Origin: Pseudomonadales bacterium
GTDB lineage: Bacteria > Pseudomonadota > Gammaproteobacteria > Pseudomonadales > Halieaceae
Direction: 5' to 3'
Assembly: GCA_024234735.1 (NCBI GenBank)
Contig: JACKNV010000004.1
Coordinates: 124,001 to 188,000, forward strand
Length of the DNA: 64,000 nucleotides
Shown: positions 17,726 to 29,547 of the stretch, piece by piece
Layout: every line of letters begins with the position of its first letter
Numbering within the stretch: the first letter of the stretch is position 1
Made by a program: the position numbers and the translations under genes
Notes under the pieces: model-generated
Told to the model about the DNA's origin: nothing
The model's database searches: none
The model's input: only the letters and a program-made list of their open reading frames with translations

Positions 17726-18628
17726 TCAACTCTGCTGTTGTTTCAATGCCGGTTTCTGCTGCTGTTTCTGTTCCAGGTAATACTGTTTGACGATACCCGG
17801 TATGGCGCTGCGCCAGGGCGCCTGCTTGATGGCGAAGGTATTGCGAATTCTGGCGCATTCCAGGGCGCGATTGAGCGGCGCCAGACCCTCGGGCTGGCGT
17901 TCCAGCTGCACCGCATCGGGGCTGAACTGGGAGAACTGCGAGGCGGAGGCGAGCAGCGCCTCGGCGAACTCGTAATAGGTGGCGGAGTCGGAGCTGCAGT
18001 AGTGATAGATTCCCGATGCCCGCATGCCAGTGCCCAGCTGGTCCAGCAACGCGGAGATCACCCTGGCTCCATCGCCCGCTGCCACGGGGCAACCGCGCAG
18101 ATTGTTGTCCATCACCAGACTGCCGCCCTCGTGGCCCAGCTCCCCCAGCATCTGGGTGATGAGGTTGGTGCCCTCGAAGGAAAATACCGGCCCCAGGCGC
18201 AGGATCAGGTGCTGCTCGCAGCTGTCCTGCACCACCTGCTCTGCGCGGGCCAGCAGGTCTCCCGCAGCGGTGGCATTGTCCGGGGTATCCTCTTCCTTGT
18301 AGGGCCGGTCCAGTTGCCCCGAAAAAACCCTGGAGGTCGACACGTACAGGTAGGTCATGGCGCTACGCTGGCTGGCTTTGGCGACCCAGTGGCAGCGCTT
18401 CACATCGATGTCCTGCAGGGGGTCGCCGCCGTCCGAGGCCGCGGAGATGCGCAGGTCGACCACGATGTCGCTGCGGGTACGCACCACCGCCTTCTTGGCC
18501 TGGCGCTCGCTTTTCCAACGGCAGGCAGCACGGGTGAGGGCGGTCACTTCATGGCGCCCCAGGCGTTCCAGCATGGCACCAAGCGCATGCCCCAGGGGCG
18601 TGTCCGATCCGAGCACGAGCACTTTCAC
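17726..18628 (-). CDS. RmlD-fold NAD(P)-dependent epimerase/reductase-like protein
   Basis: About 300 residues with a Rossmann nucleotide-binding start (VLVLGSDTPLGHAL) and the strand YLYVSTSRVFSG seen in dTDP-4-dehydrorhamnose reductase (RmlD)-type short-chain dehydrogenases. Where the family has the catalytic YxxxK helix, this protein reads AAGDLLARAEQ. No Tyr-Lys pair is visible, so normal catalysis is doubtful. The C-terminus is rich in Gln and Lys (EQKQQQKPALKQQQ). I start at GTG 18628, where similarity begins; a TTG at 18676 is the alternative. It lies between ssb and moaB, and no function is assigned. Confidence 0.65.
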   Translation of the reverse strand: MKVLVLGSDTPLGHALGAMLERLGRHEVTALTRAACRWKSERQAKKAVVRTRSDIVVDLRISAASDGGDPLQDIDVKRCHWVAKASQRSAMTYLYVSTSRVFSGQLDRPYKEEDTPDNATAAGDLLARAEQVVQDSCEQHLILRLGPVFSFEGTNLITQMLGELGHEGGSLVMDNNLRGCPVAAGDGARVISALLDQLGTGMRASGIYHYCSSDSATYYEFAEALLASASQFSQFSPDAVQLERQPEGLAPLNRALECARIRNTFAIKQAPWRSAIPGIVKQYYLEQKQQQKPALKQQQS

Positions 18629-18682
18629 CAGCGCGACCCCGGTCCCCCGTAACGGAATGCGCTGAGGCGCGGGCAACGCTCC

Positions 18683-19180
18683 CTAGAAAGGAATATCGTC
18701 TTCAAAATCGGGGAAGTCCGCAGCGGCAGGAGCGGCAGCCGGCGCGCTGCCCTGTGGCTTCCCTGGCGCGGGCCGGGAAGCGCCCTGGGCTGGCCGGGGA
18801 GACTGGTCGTACTGGTCACCACCGGCCCCGCGGCTGTCCAGCATCTGCATCTCGTTGACGTGTATCTCGGTGGTGTAGCGATCCTGGCCGGACTGGTCCT
18901 GCCACTTGCGGGTGCGCAGCGAGCCCTCGATATAGACCTTGGAGCCTTTCTTCAGGTACTCCCCGGCGATCTGTCCGAGGCGGTAATTACCGCGATCGCG
19001 AAACACCACCCGGTGCCACTCGGTACGCTCCTGCATCTGTCCGGTCTGCTTGTCCTTCCAGGTCTCGCTGGTCGCCACGCTGGCATTGGTTACCGCCCCG
19101 CCGTCGGGAAAAAAGCGGGTTTCCGGGTCATTGCCCAGATTACCGATAATAATCACCTTGTTGACGCCGCGAGCAGCCAT
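18683..19180 (-). CDS. ssb: single-stranded DNA-binding protein
   Basis: Coats ssDNA in replication, recombination and repair. It has 165 residues: an OB fold at about 1-110 (MAARGVNKVIIIGNLGNDPE, then ETWKDKQTGQMQERTEWHRVV), a Pro/Ala/Gly-rich linker, and the conserved acidic tip DFEDDIPF that recruits partner proteins. A TATAGT -10 lies upstream at 19228-19233. It is near uvrA, as in many gammaproteobacteria, but here an MFS transporter gene lies between the two. Confidence 0.96.
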   Translation of the reverse strand: MAARGVNKVIIIGNLGNDPETRFFPDGGAVTNASVATSETWKDKQTGQMQERTEWHRVVFRDRGNYRLGQIAGEYLKKGSKVYIEGSLRTRKWQDQSGQDRYTTEIHVNEMQMLDSRGAGGDQYDQSPRPAQGASRPAPGKPQGSAPAAAPAAADFPDFEDDIPF

Positions 19181-19320
19181 AACCCTTCCTCTGTAACCGA
19201 AAATATCGCGCAGTGAACGAACGCACGACTATAGCAATCCCCACCTGCAAATGCGACAACCGCCGCGGCCGGATTCCATCAGCTGCGCCCAGCTCCGCCG
19301 GCGGTGCCCGCTCCAGGAGC

Positions 19321-20517
19321 TCACACGCCGGAACTGTGTTCCGCGGCGATCCAGGGCCTGCTGCCGGCCGCCTGTATCAGCAGCCACCAACAGCTTGCCA
19401 GCGCCAGACACAGGCCCAGCAGGGAGTTTCTGCCCAGGTGCTGCACGACCCATCCCCCGGCCGCACCCCCGGCAAAAGCGCCGAGAAACTGGCAGGTGGA
19501 ATAGATACCCAGGGCCGTGCCCTTGCCGCCGGCAAATACCGCCTTGCTGACCAGCGATGGCAGGGTCGCCTCCAGGTAGTTGAAGCCCACGAAGAACAGC
19601 CACAGGCCCAGGTACAGCGCCAGCGCCAGGGGTGCGGTGCCGACGACCAGCAGCGCTACCAGCAGCAGGCCGATGCCCAGCAGGAACATGGCCCGCGGAC
19701 GAGCGCCGCGCTCAGCCTGGCGCATCATGGGCACCATACCGGCGATCGACAGCACCACCACCGGCAGGTACACCTGCCAGTGGTGGGCGCGGTCCACACC
19801 CGCCAGTTGCTCCAACAGGCCGGGGACGATCAGGAAGAAGGCCATGAGGATGAAATGCAGGGTAAACACCCCGAAATTAAGGCGCGCCAGGTCGGGATTC
19901 TTCAGACTGCGGCCCACCAGGCCCACCCGGGCCCCCACCTCGGTGTGATCGGTCAGCGGCGCGGGGGCTTTCGGCACCAGCGCCAGCACGATCACCACGC
20001 CCGCCACGGCGAGCAATGCGGTCAACCAGAACACCGCGGCGAGCCCGCCCCAGGCAGCGACCGCCGGCCCCAGCACCAGCGCCACCGCGAAGGACAGGCC
20101 GATGCTCATTCCCACGACGGCCATCGCCTTGGTGCGCTGCTCGACAGTGGTGAGGTCCGCCACCAGCGCCATGATCGTCGCGGCGATGGCACCGGCACCC
20201 TGCAGCGCACGGCCGACGACGACACCCCACAGGCTGTCAGCCTGGGCCGCGACCGCGCTCCCCAGGGCGAACAGCAGCAGGCCGGCGACGATAACCGGCT
20301 TGCGACCCACCTGGTCTGACAACCAGCCCAGGGGAATCTGCAGCAGGGCCTGGCCGAGGCCATAGATACCCAGCGCCAGGCCAATCAGGGTGGGCGTTGC
20401 CCCCGGCATGTCCGCCGCGTACAGGGCCAGCAGCGGCAGGACCATGAACAGGCCAAGCATACGGAAACTGTACAGCAGCGCCAGGGAACTGACCGAGCGC
20501 CGCTCCAGCGCAGTCAT
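19321..20517 (-). CDS. MFS transporter, YajR-like without the C-terminal YAM domain
   Basis: A predicted 12-helix inner-membrane secondary transporter of about 398 residues. The N-terminal half, with SFRMLGLFMVLPLLALYAADM, the motif A segment GWLSDQVGRKP, and GRALQGAGAIAATIMALV, closely resembles the E. coli drug-efflux-like YajR. The ferredoxin-like YAM domain that follows in YajR is missing; the protein stops after TM12. The start is uncertain: ATG 20517 (chosen) or GTG 20535, neither with a good Shine-Dalgarno sequence. It is divergent from uvrA and upstream of ssb. The substrate is unknown. Confidence 0.8.
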   Translation of the reverse strand: MTALERRSVSSLALLYSFRMLGLFMVLPLLALYAADMPGATPTLIGLALGIYGLGQALLQIPLGWLSDQVGRKPVIVAGLLLFALGSAVAAQADSLWGVVVGRALQGAGAIAATIMALVADLTTVEQRTKAMAVVGMSIGLSFAVALVLGPAVAAWGGLAAVFWLTALLAVAGVVIVLALVPKAPAPLTDHTEVGARVGLVGRSLKNPDLARLNFGVFTLHFILMAFFLIVPGLLEQLAGVDRAHHWQVYLPVVVLSIAGMVPMMRQAERGARPRAMFLLGIGLLLVALLVVGTAPLALALYLGLWLFFVGFNYLEATLPSLVSKAVFAGGKGTALGIYSTCQFLGAFAGGAAGGWVVQHLGRNSLLGLCLALASCWWLLIQAAGSRPWIAAEHSSGV

Positions 20518-20641
20518 CGGGTGTTCGGTTATCACGCGCAGATATCTTCAGTAAACAGGCGCCCATAGTACCAGCTTCGGCCCGCAGGCGACATCCGCCG
20601 CGTCGAAATACCCCTGCCTGCTGCGCTGCCGGCAGCGGACT

Positions 20642-20671
20642 TTGCCAGGCGCATCCGCCAGGGCCTATACT
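20642..20671 (+). promoter_or_regulatory. promoter of uvrA
   Basis: TTGCCA (20642-20647) and TATACT (20666-20671) are separated by 18 bp, ending about 36 bp before the uvrA ATG. I looked for a LexA box (CTGT-N8-ACAG) here and found none. Confidence 0.62.
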
Positions 20672-20707
20672 GCCGGGTTGTTGTTTCACTGCAGTATCGG
20701 GACCACC

Positions 20708-23554
<2,847 letters not shown>

Positions 23555-23562
23555 CCGGGGTT

Positions 23563-24426
23563 TCAGTCGTGGCCAGCCCGCCCCGGGCTGGGCGCGCGGG
23601 TCATTTCTATCCTGCCGCTGCGGGCCGCCGAGGCCTCGCTGTGATCGCTGGAACCGGCAGTCACCATGAACAGGTCGCGGCCATCCGCCCCGCCCAGCAT
23701 GCAGGCATAGCAGTTCTGGCTGGTTGCCACGGTTGCCAATACCTCCCGCCCGGCGCGAACAGCACACACTCGGGAGCCAGGGCGTTGGACCCAGACATTG
23801 CCGTCGGCATCCGGGCAGATGCCGTCGGGGCGCGCATGCCCACCGGGGCCCACACCCTGCGGTTTGCCAGCGATCCGTCGGCGCGGATATCGAAAGCCGT
23901 GAGTTGCAGGGCTGGGGTCTCGGCGACGATCAGGGTCGCGCCGTCGGGCGTGATCGCGCTGCCGTTGGGGAAATGCATATCCGCCGCCGCCGGTGGACAC
24001 TGCCGTCGGGATCCACTCGCACCAGGTTGGTGGTGGGGTGCTCGGCGAGTACGCCCTCGGCGCCCTTCTGCTCCACCTCGGCATCCGGTCGAAGCCGAAA
24101 TTGCCGACCGGCGCGGCCGCTGCCGTCCACCACCATATCATTGCACAGGTGGCGGGCCAGCCCTGACAGGTCGGCGTGCTCCACCGTGCCATCGCCCTCC
24201 TGCCGCAACACCTTGAGTTCCCGCATGGACACCACCAGCAGGCGCCCGTCGGGCAGCCAGCCCAGCCGGAGGGCTGGTCCTCGAGCTGGTGCTCGATGGT
24301 CACCGCCCGCCCGGGTCCATGGATTTCACCGCGTGATCGTAAAATCGCTGAACCACAGCCGGCCCTCGTGCCAGCGCGGGCCCTCGCCGAAATACAAGCC
24401 GTCTGCCAGTATGTTTGCCTCTGCCA
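23563..24426 (-). pseudogene. SMP-30/gluconolactonase family gene broken by many frameshifts
   Basis: Pieces of one SMP-30/gluconolactonase/LRE-like beta-propeller protein appear in order but hop between all three frames. They are MAEANILADGLYFGEGPRWH at the start (ATG 24426), DHAVKSMDPG, LLVVSMRELKVLRQEGDG, VGNFGFD, HFPNGSAITPDGATLIVAE, RPDGICPDADGNVWV, and the ending SGRIEMTRAPSPGRAGHD. About nine shifts occur in 864 bp; the total span fits an intact gene of about 290 codons. The family hydrolyses lactones such as gluconolactone. Because neighbouring essential genes show the same lesion, sequencing error is more likely than real decay. It converges on uvrA with an 8-bp gap. Confidence 0.75.
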
Positions 24427-24484
24427 TCGGCCCGTCCCTCCTCAAAGTGTCGTGCAAGGGTAGCAGATCGCGGTGGGAGGGCAC

Positions 24485-24510
24485 AAAAAGCCGGGCAGTG
24501 CCCGGCTTTT
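24485..24510 (-). terminator. rho-independent terminator after rplQ (end of the alpha operon)
   Basis: A 7-bp stem GCCGGGC/GCCCGGC with loop ACT is flanked by A and T runs (five T on the minus strand), 28 bp after rplQ. It also has four T on the plus strand, so it may act in both directions. Confidence 0.9.
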
Positions 24511-24537
24511 GCAGTACAGCTCGTCAGGAGCGCGAGA

Positions 24538-24927
24538 TCAATCCTCGTCGTCCTCGAAGCGCTCGGGCTGGGGACGGTCAACCAGCTCCACATAGGCCAT
24601 GGGCGCCTGGTCGCCGGCGCGATAACCGCATTTCAGAATGCGGATATAACCGCCGGGACGCGCCTGGTAACGCGGGCCCAGCTCGCCAAACAGCTTGCCT
24701 ACCGCGGCCTTGCTGCGGGTGCGATCAAACGCCAGGCGGCGGTTGGCCACGCTGTCGTTCTTGGCCAGGGTGATCAGGGGCTCCGCGTAACTGCGCAGCT
24801 CCTTGGCCTTGGGCAGGGTGGTCTTGATCAGCTCGTGCTCCACCAGGGAGACGGCCATATTGCGGAACATGGCCTTGCGGTGTGCGCTGTTCCGGTTTAA
24901 CTGTCGGCCACTATGACGATGACGCAT
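24538..24927 (-). CDS. rplQ: 50S ribosomal protein L17
   Basis: A 129-residue bL17, a 23S rRNA-binding protein near the exit tunnel. It starts MRHRHSGRQLNRNSAHRKAM and contains LPKAKELR and GDQAPMAYVELV, as in E. coli. It is last gene of the rpsM-rpsK-rpsD-rpoA-rplQ operon, 60 bp after rpoA and followed by a terminator. The reading frame is intact although it lies inside the indel-rich patch. Confidence 0.97.
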   Translation of the reverse strand: MRHRHSGRQLNRNSAHRKAMFRNMAVSLVEHELIKTTLPKAKELRSYAEPLITLAKNDSVANRRLAFDRTRSKAAVGKLFGELGPRYQARPGGYIRILKCGYRAGDQAPMAYVELVDRPQPERFEDDED

Positions 24928-24987
24928 TTTTCCAATCCTATACTGTCTGTGCTATCTCAGCACTGCTTTGTGTGATGCCCGGTGGCG

Positions 24988-25983
24988 TTATACGCTCAAC
25001 ACCCGGTCGTCGTTTTTCAGGCTGGCCGGCGGCCAGTTGTCCAGGCGCATGCCCAGGGACAGGCCCCGGGAGGCCAGCACGTCCTTGATCTCGGTGAGTG
25101 ACTTCTTGCCCAGGTTGGGGGTCTTCAGCAACTCGACCTCGGTGCGCTGCACCAGGTCCCCGATGTAGTAGATATTCTCTGCCTTGAGGCAGTTGGCGGA
25201 GCGCACGGTCAGTTCCAGGTCGTCCACGGGGCGCAGCAGGATAGGATCTACCTCGTCCTCCTCGATCACGGACTCGGATTCGCTCTCGCTCTCCAGGTCG
25301 ACGAACACCGCCAGCTGCTGCTGCAGGATGGTGGCTGCCCGGCGAATAGCCTCTTCCGGGTCGATGGTGCCGTTGGTTTCAGGTCCAGGACCAGCTTGTC
25401 CAGGTCGGTGCGCTGCTCTACCCGGGCCGCCTCGACCACGTAGGACACCCGGTGTACCGGTGAAAACGTGGCGTCCAGCTGCAGCCGGCCGATTGAGCGG
25501 GTCTCTTCTTCCGGGTTCTCGCGGGAATCAGCCGGCGAGTAGCCGCGGCCGCGGGCCACGGTCAGCTTCATGTTGATTTCCGAAGAGCCGTTCAGGTGAC
25601 AGATCACGTGTGCGGGGTTGCGCACCTCGATGTCGTGATCCACCTGTATATCGCCCGCGGTGACCACGCCCGGCCCCTTCTTGCTCAGGGTGAGCTCCGC
25701 TTCTTCCTTGCCGTTCATGACCAGGGCGATGCCCTTGAGGTTCAGCAGGATCTCGATAACGTCTTCCTGCACGCCCTCTATGGCGCTGTACTCATGCAGT
25801 ACGCCGTCGATTTCCACTTCGGTGATGGCGCAGCCGGGCATGGAAGACAGCAGAATCCGGCGCAGGGCGTTACCGGTGTGGCCAAACCACGCTCCAGGGC
25901 TCCAGGGTTACCGGGCACGGGTGTCGTTCTTTTCGTCGACCTTGATAACGCGGGTGTTAAAATTCAGTCACTGCACTCTGCAT
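24988..25983 (-). CDS. rpoA: RNA polymerase alpha subunit, frameshifted in this sequence
   Basis: Alpha nucleates core RNA polymerase assembly and contacts activators and UP elements through its C-terminal domain. The gene spans 996 bp from ATG 25983 (MQSAVTEF) to the stop at 24988. The frame is broken: eight bases are missing in the first 150 bp (near 25960, 25953, 25912, 25897, 25885, plus a lost Leu codon in HT-GNALRR), and one G is missing at about 25380 before ETNGTIDPEEAIRR. Restoring nine bases gives about 334 residues. The alphaCTD ending (RPVDDLELTVRSANCLK to NLGKKSLTEIKDVLASRG) is intact. The inter-domain linker is unusually acidic (DLESESESESVIEEDE). Since the gene is essential, the breaks are almost surely sequence errors. 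Confidence 0.93.
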
Positions 25984-26019
25984 TGGGGCACCTGTATTGT
26001 AGGTTAGTCCTTCAGTGGA

Positions 26020-26638
26020 TTACTTGGAGTAAAGTTCGACGATCAGGTTTTCATTGATCTCGGAAGACAGGTCCGGCGATCAGGCACTGACTTGAATACT
26101 CCTTCCAGCTTGTCGCTGTTCATCTCTATCCACTCGGGTTCGCCACGCTGGGCAGCAGGGCCATCGCGGACTGCACACGCAGCTGCTTCTTGGCCTTTTC
26201 GCGCAGGGAGATCACGTCGCCGGCTTTCACCTGGTAAGAGGCTATGTTCACCGCGGTACCGTTCACCAGGATCGCCTTGTGGGCAACCAGCTGGCGGGCT
26301 TCGGAGCGGGTAGCGCCAAAACCCATGCGATAAACCACATTGTCCAGCCTGCTTTCCAGCAGCTGCAGCAGGTTCTCGCCGGTGGCGCCCTTCAGGCGGG
26401 CAGCTTCCTTGTAGTAATTGCGGAACTGCTTCTCCAGCACACCGTAGATGCGGCGCACCTTCTGCTTCTCACGCAACTGCACACCGTAGTCAGACAGGCG
26501 ACCGCGACGGGCGCCATGCTGGCCGGGGGCAGCTTCAGCCTTGCACTTGCTTTCCAGTGCACGCACTCCGCTTTTCAGGAACAGGTCTGTTCCCTCACGA
26601 CGGGAGAGCTTGCACTTGGGTCCAATATATCGAGCCAT
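26020..26638 (-). CDS. rpsD: 30S ribosomal protein S4, frameshifted near its end
   Basis: uS4 initiates 30S assembly on 16S rRNA and often represses its own operon. The first 165 or so residues are normal (MARYIGPKCKLSRREGTDLF and on). The frame then breaks twice: a base is lost near 26150-26158, before AQRGEPEWIEMN, and another near 26074, before DLSSEINENLIVELYSK. The span of 619 bp plus two bases equals 206 codons with stop, as in E. coli. Without correction the ORF stops early at 26126. It lies 21 bp after rpsK. Confidence 0.94.
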
Positions 26639-26659
26639 GTCAATTCTTCCTGTAAAGCG

Positions 26660-27052
26660 TTATACGCGACGTTTCTTGGGAGGACGGCAACCATTGTGGG
26701 GGATGGGTGTAACGTCGGTGATGTTGCTGATCTTGTAACCGCAGGCGTTCAGGGCGCGAACCGCTGACTCGCGGCCGGGGCCGGGACCCTTGACCTGCAC
26801 GTCCAGGTTCTTGAGCCCGTATTCCTTGGCCGCCTCGCCGGCGCGCTCGGCTGCCACCTGGGCCGCAAAGGGCGTGCTCTTGCGGGAACCGCGGAAACCG
26901 GAACCACCAGAGGTCGCCCAGCTCAGGGTGTTCCCCTGGCGGTCGGTAATGGTGATGATGGTGTTGTTGAAAGACGCGTGGACGTGGGCAATGCCATCCA
27001 CCACGGTCTTGGTTATCTTCTTACGAGTGCTTTTGGCACCTGGCTTGGCCAT
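26660..27052 (-). CDS. rpsK: 30S ribosomal protein S11
   Basis: A 130-residue uS11 on the 30S platform near the mRNA exit. It has AHVHASFNNTIITITDRQGN, GGSGFRGSRKSTPFAAQ and the C-terminal DVTPIPHNGCRPPKKRRV, all conserved. The frame is intact and equal in length to the usual form. It lies 75 bp after rpsM in the alpha operon. Confidence 0.97.
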   Translation of the reverse strand: MAKPGAKSTRKKITKTVVDGIAHVHASFNNTIITITDRQGNTLSWATSGGSGFRGSRKSTPFAAQVAAERAGEAAKEYGLKNLDVQVKGPGPGRESAVRALNACGYKISNITDVTPIPHNGCRPPKKRRV

Positions 27053-27127
27053 AAATTACTTCCTGCTTTAATATCAACACTGCACAGTGGTGCAGCTACA
27101 CTAAAATCGGATTCGCGGGCGATTACC

Positions 27128-27484
27128 CTACTTGCGAATCGGCTTGCGCGGCCCCTTGCGGGTGCGGGCGTTGGTCTTGGTGCGCTGGCCGCGCAGGGGA
27201 AGCCCCCGGCGATGCCGCAAACCGCGATTGCAGCCCAGGTCCATAAGGCGCTTGATGTTCATGGAGACTTCACGGCGCAGGTCGCCCTCGACGGTCATGT
27301 CGGCGACCCGGGCACGCAGGGCGTCCATCTCGGCTTCAGTGAGCTCGCCGATCTTGACGTTCTCCGCTACACCGGTATCGGCACACAGCCGACGGGCCTG
27401 GCTACGGCCCACGCCGTAGATGTAGGTCAAAGAGATAACAGCATGCTTGTTATCAGGTATGTTGACGCCGGCAATACGAGCCAT
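27128..27484 (-). CDS. rpsM: 30S ribosomal protein S13
   Basis: A 118-residue uS13 in the 30S head, contacting the P-site tRNA and bridging to the 50S. It starts MARIAGVNIPDNKHAVISLT and ends with the basic tail GQRTKTNARTRKGPRKPI. It is first gene of the alpha operon, 138 bp after rpmJ. The gap holds no convincing promoter. Confidence 0.97.
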   Translation of the reverse strand: MARIAGVNIPDNKHAVISLTYIYGVGRSQARRLCADTGVAENVKIGELTEAEMDALRARVADMTVEGDLRREVSMNIKRLMDLGCNRGLRHRRGLPLRGQRTKTNARTRKGPRKPIRK

Positions 27485-27622
27485 CCATCTTTCTCCAATC
27501 GTTTATCGTCGCTTTTGCTGAAAACTTTGTCCCGCGGGGGTGATTTGCCTGCAAATTCACCGTGTCGGGCGCAAAAGGCGCAGCATTCTAGCGATACCGT
27601 TACTAAAAATCAACCGCAGGAA

Positions 27623-27739
27623 TTAACCCTGGCGCTGCTTGTGGCGCGGGTCGGTGTTGCAGATAACACGCACAACTCCGTTGCGGCGCACTACTTTGCA
27701 GTTCCTGCAAATCCTTTTGACCGATGCACGTACTTTCAT
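27623..27739 (-). CDS. rpmJ: 50S ribosomal protein L36
   Basis: A 38-residue bL36, the smallest 50S protein, found by reading the gap between secY and rpsM. The sequence MKVRASVKRICRNCKVV continues to HKQRQG. Cys11, Cys14, Cys27 and His33 form a complete zinc ribbon, so this is the zinc-binding C+ form. That means zinc limitation could favour a zinc-free paralogue elsewhere (inference). The ATG at 27739 follows the corrected secY stop by 46 bp. Confidence 0.95.
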   Translation of the reverse strand: MKVRASVKRICRNCKVVRRNGVVRVICNTDPRHKQRQG

Positions 27740-27785
27740 GACTGCTTCTCCATTTACCTCAACAGGCGGGGCCTGGCTGCTCGCG

Positions 27786-29098
27786 ATCAGCGAACGCGCC
27801 CGGCTCCGCCGTAGTTTTCAAATTTGCCTTCTTCATGACCGAGTCGTACTGGTGTGACATCAGGTGGCTCTGCACCGGCCATGAAATCCATCACTACAAC
27901 CACCACGATCAACAGGAGGTGCCACCCGGTAGAAGGGCACGTTCCACATCACCACCAGGAACTGCGGCAGTAAACACCAGGGCGATATAGGCCGCTCCAA
28001 ACACGGTCAGCCTGGTCAGGACGCCATCGATGTAGTTGGCGGTCTGCTGCCCTGGCGGATGCCGGGCACAAAGGCCCCGGATCGCTTCAGGTTGTCAGCC
28101 ACTTCCACCGGGTTGAACATCAGGGCCGTGTAGAAGAAGCAGAAAAACACAATAAATACCGTGAACAGCAGGATGTTCAGCGGCTGGCCCGGGCCGATGG
28201 CCACGGCCAGGTCCTGCAGCCAGTCGGCGGAGCCCGAGGTACCGAACCACTGGGCTATGGAGGCCGGGAACAGCAGTATGCTGCTGGCAAAAATAGCCGG
28301 AATCACGCCCGCCATGTTCACTTTCAGGGCAGGTGCGAGCTCTGCCTGGTACATCTTGCGACCCTGCTGGCGCTTGGCGTAATTCACCGTGATGCGACGC
28401 TGGCCGCGCTCGATGAACACGATCATGTAGATCACCGCGACCGCCAGGCCAGGATCAGCAACAGCACCGGGATGTTCAGCTCGCCCTGTCGCGCCTGCTC
28501 CAGGACTGGCCGATCGCCGCGGGCAGTCCCGCCACGATGCCGGCAAAATCAGCAGTGAGATACCGTTGCCCACACCCTTTTCGGTGATCTGCTCACCCAG
28601 CCACATCATGAACACGGCACCGGTGACCGGGGAGGTAATGGCAATCACGAAAAACAGCGGCGAGGCGTCGTAGGACATACCCGGTTGGCCATCCCCACCG
28701 TCATGCCCGTGGCTGGATGATGGCCAGACTACCGTCAGGTAACGGGTATACTGGCTGATCTTCCGGCGCCCGGATTCGCCTTCCTTCTTCAACTGCTCCA
28801 GTTGGGGCGTCACAGCCGACATCAACTGCATGATGATGGACGCAGAGATGTAGGGCATGATGCCCAGCGCCAGGATACTCATGCGCTCCAGCGCACCACC
28901 CGAAAACATATTGGCCAGGCCCAGGATGGTTCCCTGGTTCTGGTTGAACAAGGCGGCGAGTTGGTTGGGGTCTATGCCCGGCACCGGGATATGGGTCCCG
29001 ATCCGGTAGACGATAATCGCCAACAGAACAAAACGAAGGCGAGCAAAAAGCTCGCCCAGTCCGGCCTTGTTTACCGCAGGTGGCTGACCTATTGCCAT
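27786..29098 (-). CDS. secY: protein translocase subunit SecY, frameshifted several times
   Basis: The ten-helix channel of the Sec translocon in the inner membrane, partnered by SecE (encoded at 56.0 kb) and SecG. ATG 29098 directly follows the rplO stop. Clean blocks include IPVPGIDPNQLAAL, FSGGALERMSILALGIMPYI, MWLGEQITEKGVGNGISLLI, FIERGQRRITVNYAKRQQGR and VNMAGVIPAIFASSI. Single bases are missing around 28660-28735, 28450-28560 and 28060, and between 27789 and 27990; the frame recovers when three losses add up. The corrected end reads KKANLKNYGGAGRVR, with the stop at 27786. The 1313-bp span is slightly short of the usual 440 or so codons, fitting deletions only. The gene must be functional in the organism. 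Confidence 0.93.
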
Positions 29099-29544
29099 TT
29101 ATTCCTCTACTTTCCCACCGGCTTTCTCGATAGCTTCACGAGCGCCCTTGGTTACCGCCAGGCCCTTGACCGTTACGGGCTTGCCGAGATCGCCGGACAG
29201 GAAGATGCGCACGCGGGCGATATTCTCATTGACCGGTCCGCCGCCTTGAGCGTTTCCAGATCCACCACGTCGCCCGCTACCGCGTTCAGCTCGCCCAGGC
29301 GAACCTGCGCGGTGGTGCGGGAAATACGCGAAGTGAAACCGTACTTCGGCAGGCGCTTCTGCAGCGGCATCTGGCCACCCTCGAAGCCCGGACGAACCCG
29401 GCCACCCGAACGTGACTTCTGGCCCTTGTGACCGCGCCCGGCGGTCTTGCCCAGGCCGCTGCCGATACCGCGGCCGACGCGCTTGGCGGCCTTGCGGGAA
29501 CCCGGCGCGGGGCTCAGGGTGTTCAGTCGCATACCTTCTGACAT
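29099..29544 (-). CDS. rplO: 50S ribosomal protein L15, one frameshift
   Basis: uL15 binds 23S rRNA late in 50S assembly. It starts MSEGMRLNTLSPAPGSRKAA (ATG 29544 with AGGA 8 nt upstream; the usual MRLNTLSP start is four codons in), followed by the Gly-rich RGIGSGLGKTAGRGHKGQKS. A single base is lost near 29238. Correcting it gives VNENIARVRIFLSGDLGKP and an end at GGKVEE, with stop TAA touching the secY ATG. The corrected length is 148 residues. Uncorrected, the frame ends at 29173. Confidence 0.94.
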
Positions 29545-29547
29545 GAT

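Noticed and set aside
20540..20707. SOS (LexA) box upstream of uvrA
   Set aside because: uvrA is often LexA-controlled, but no CTGT-N8-ACAG-like site is present here; CTGTACAG near 20468 lacks the needed spacing and lies inside the MFS gene.
27786..29098. Programmed frameshifting in secY or rpoA
   Set aside because: There are many shifts, all deletions, without slippery heptamers or downstream structures, and neighbouring genes show the same lesion; error explains them better.
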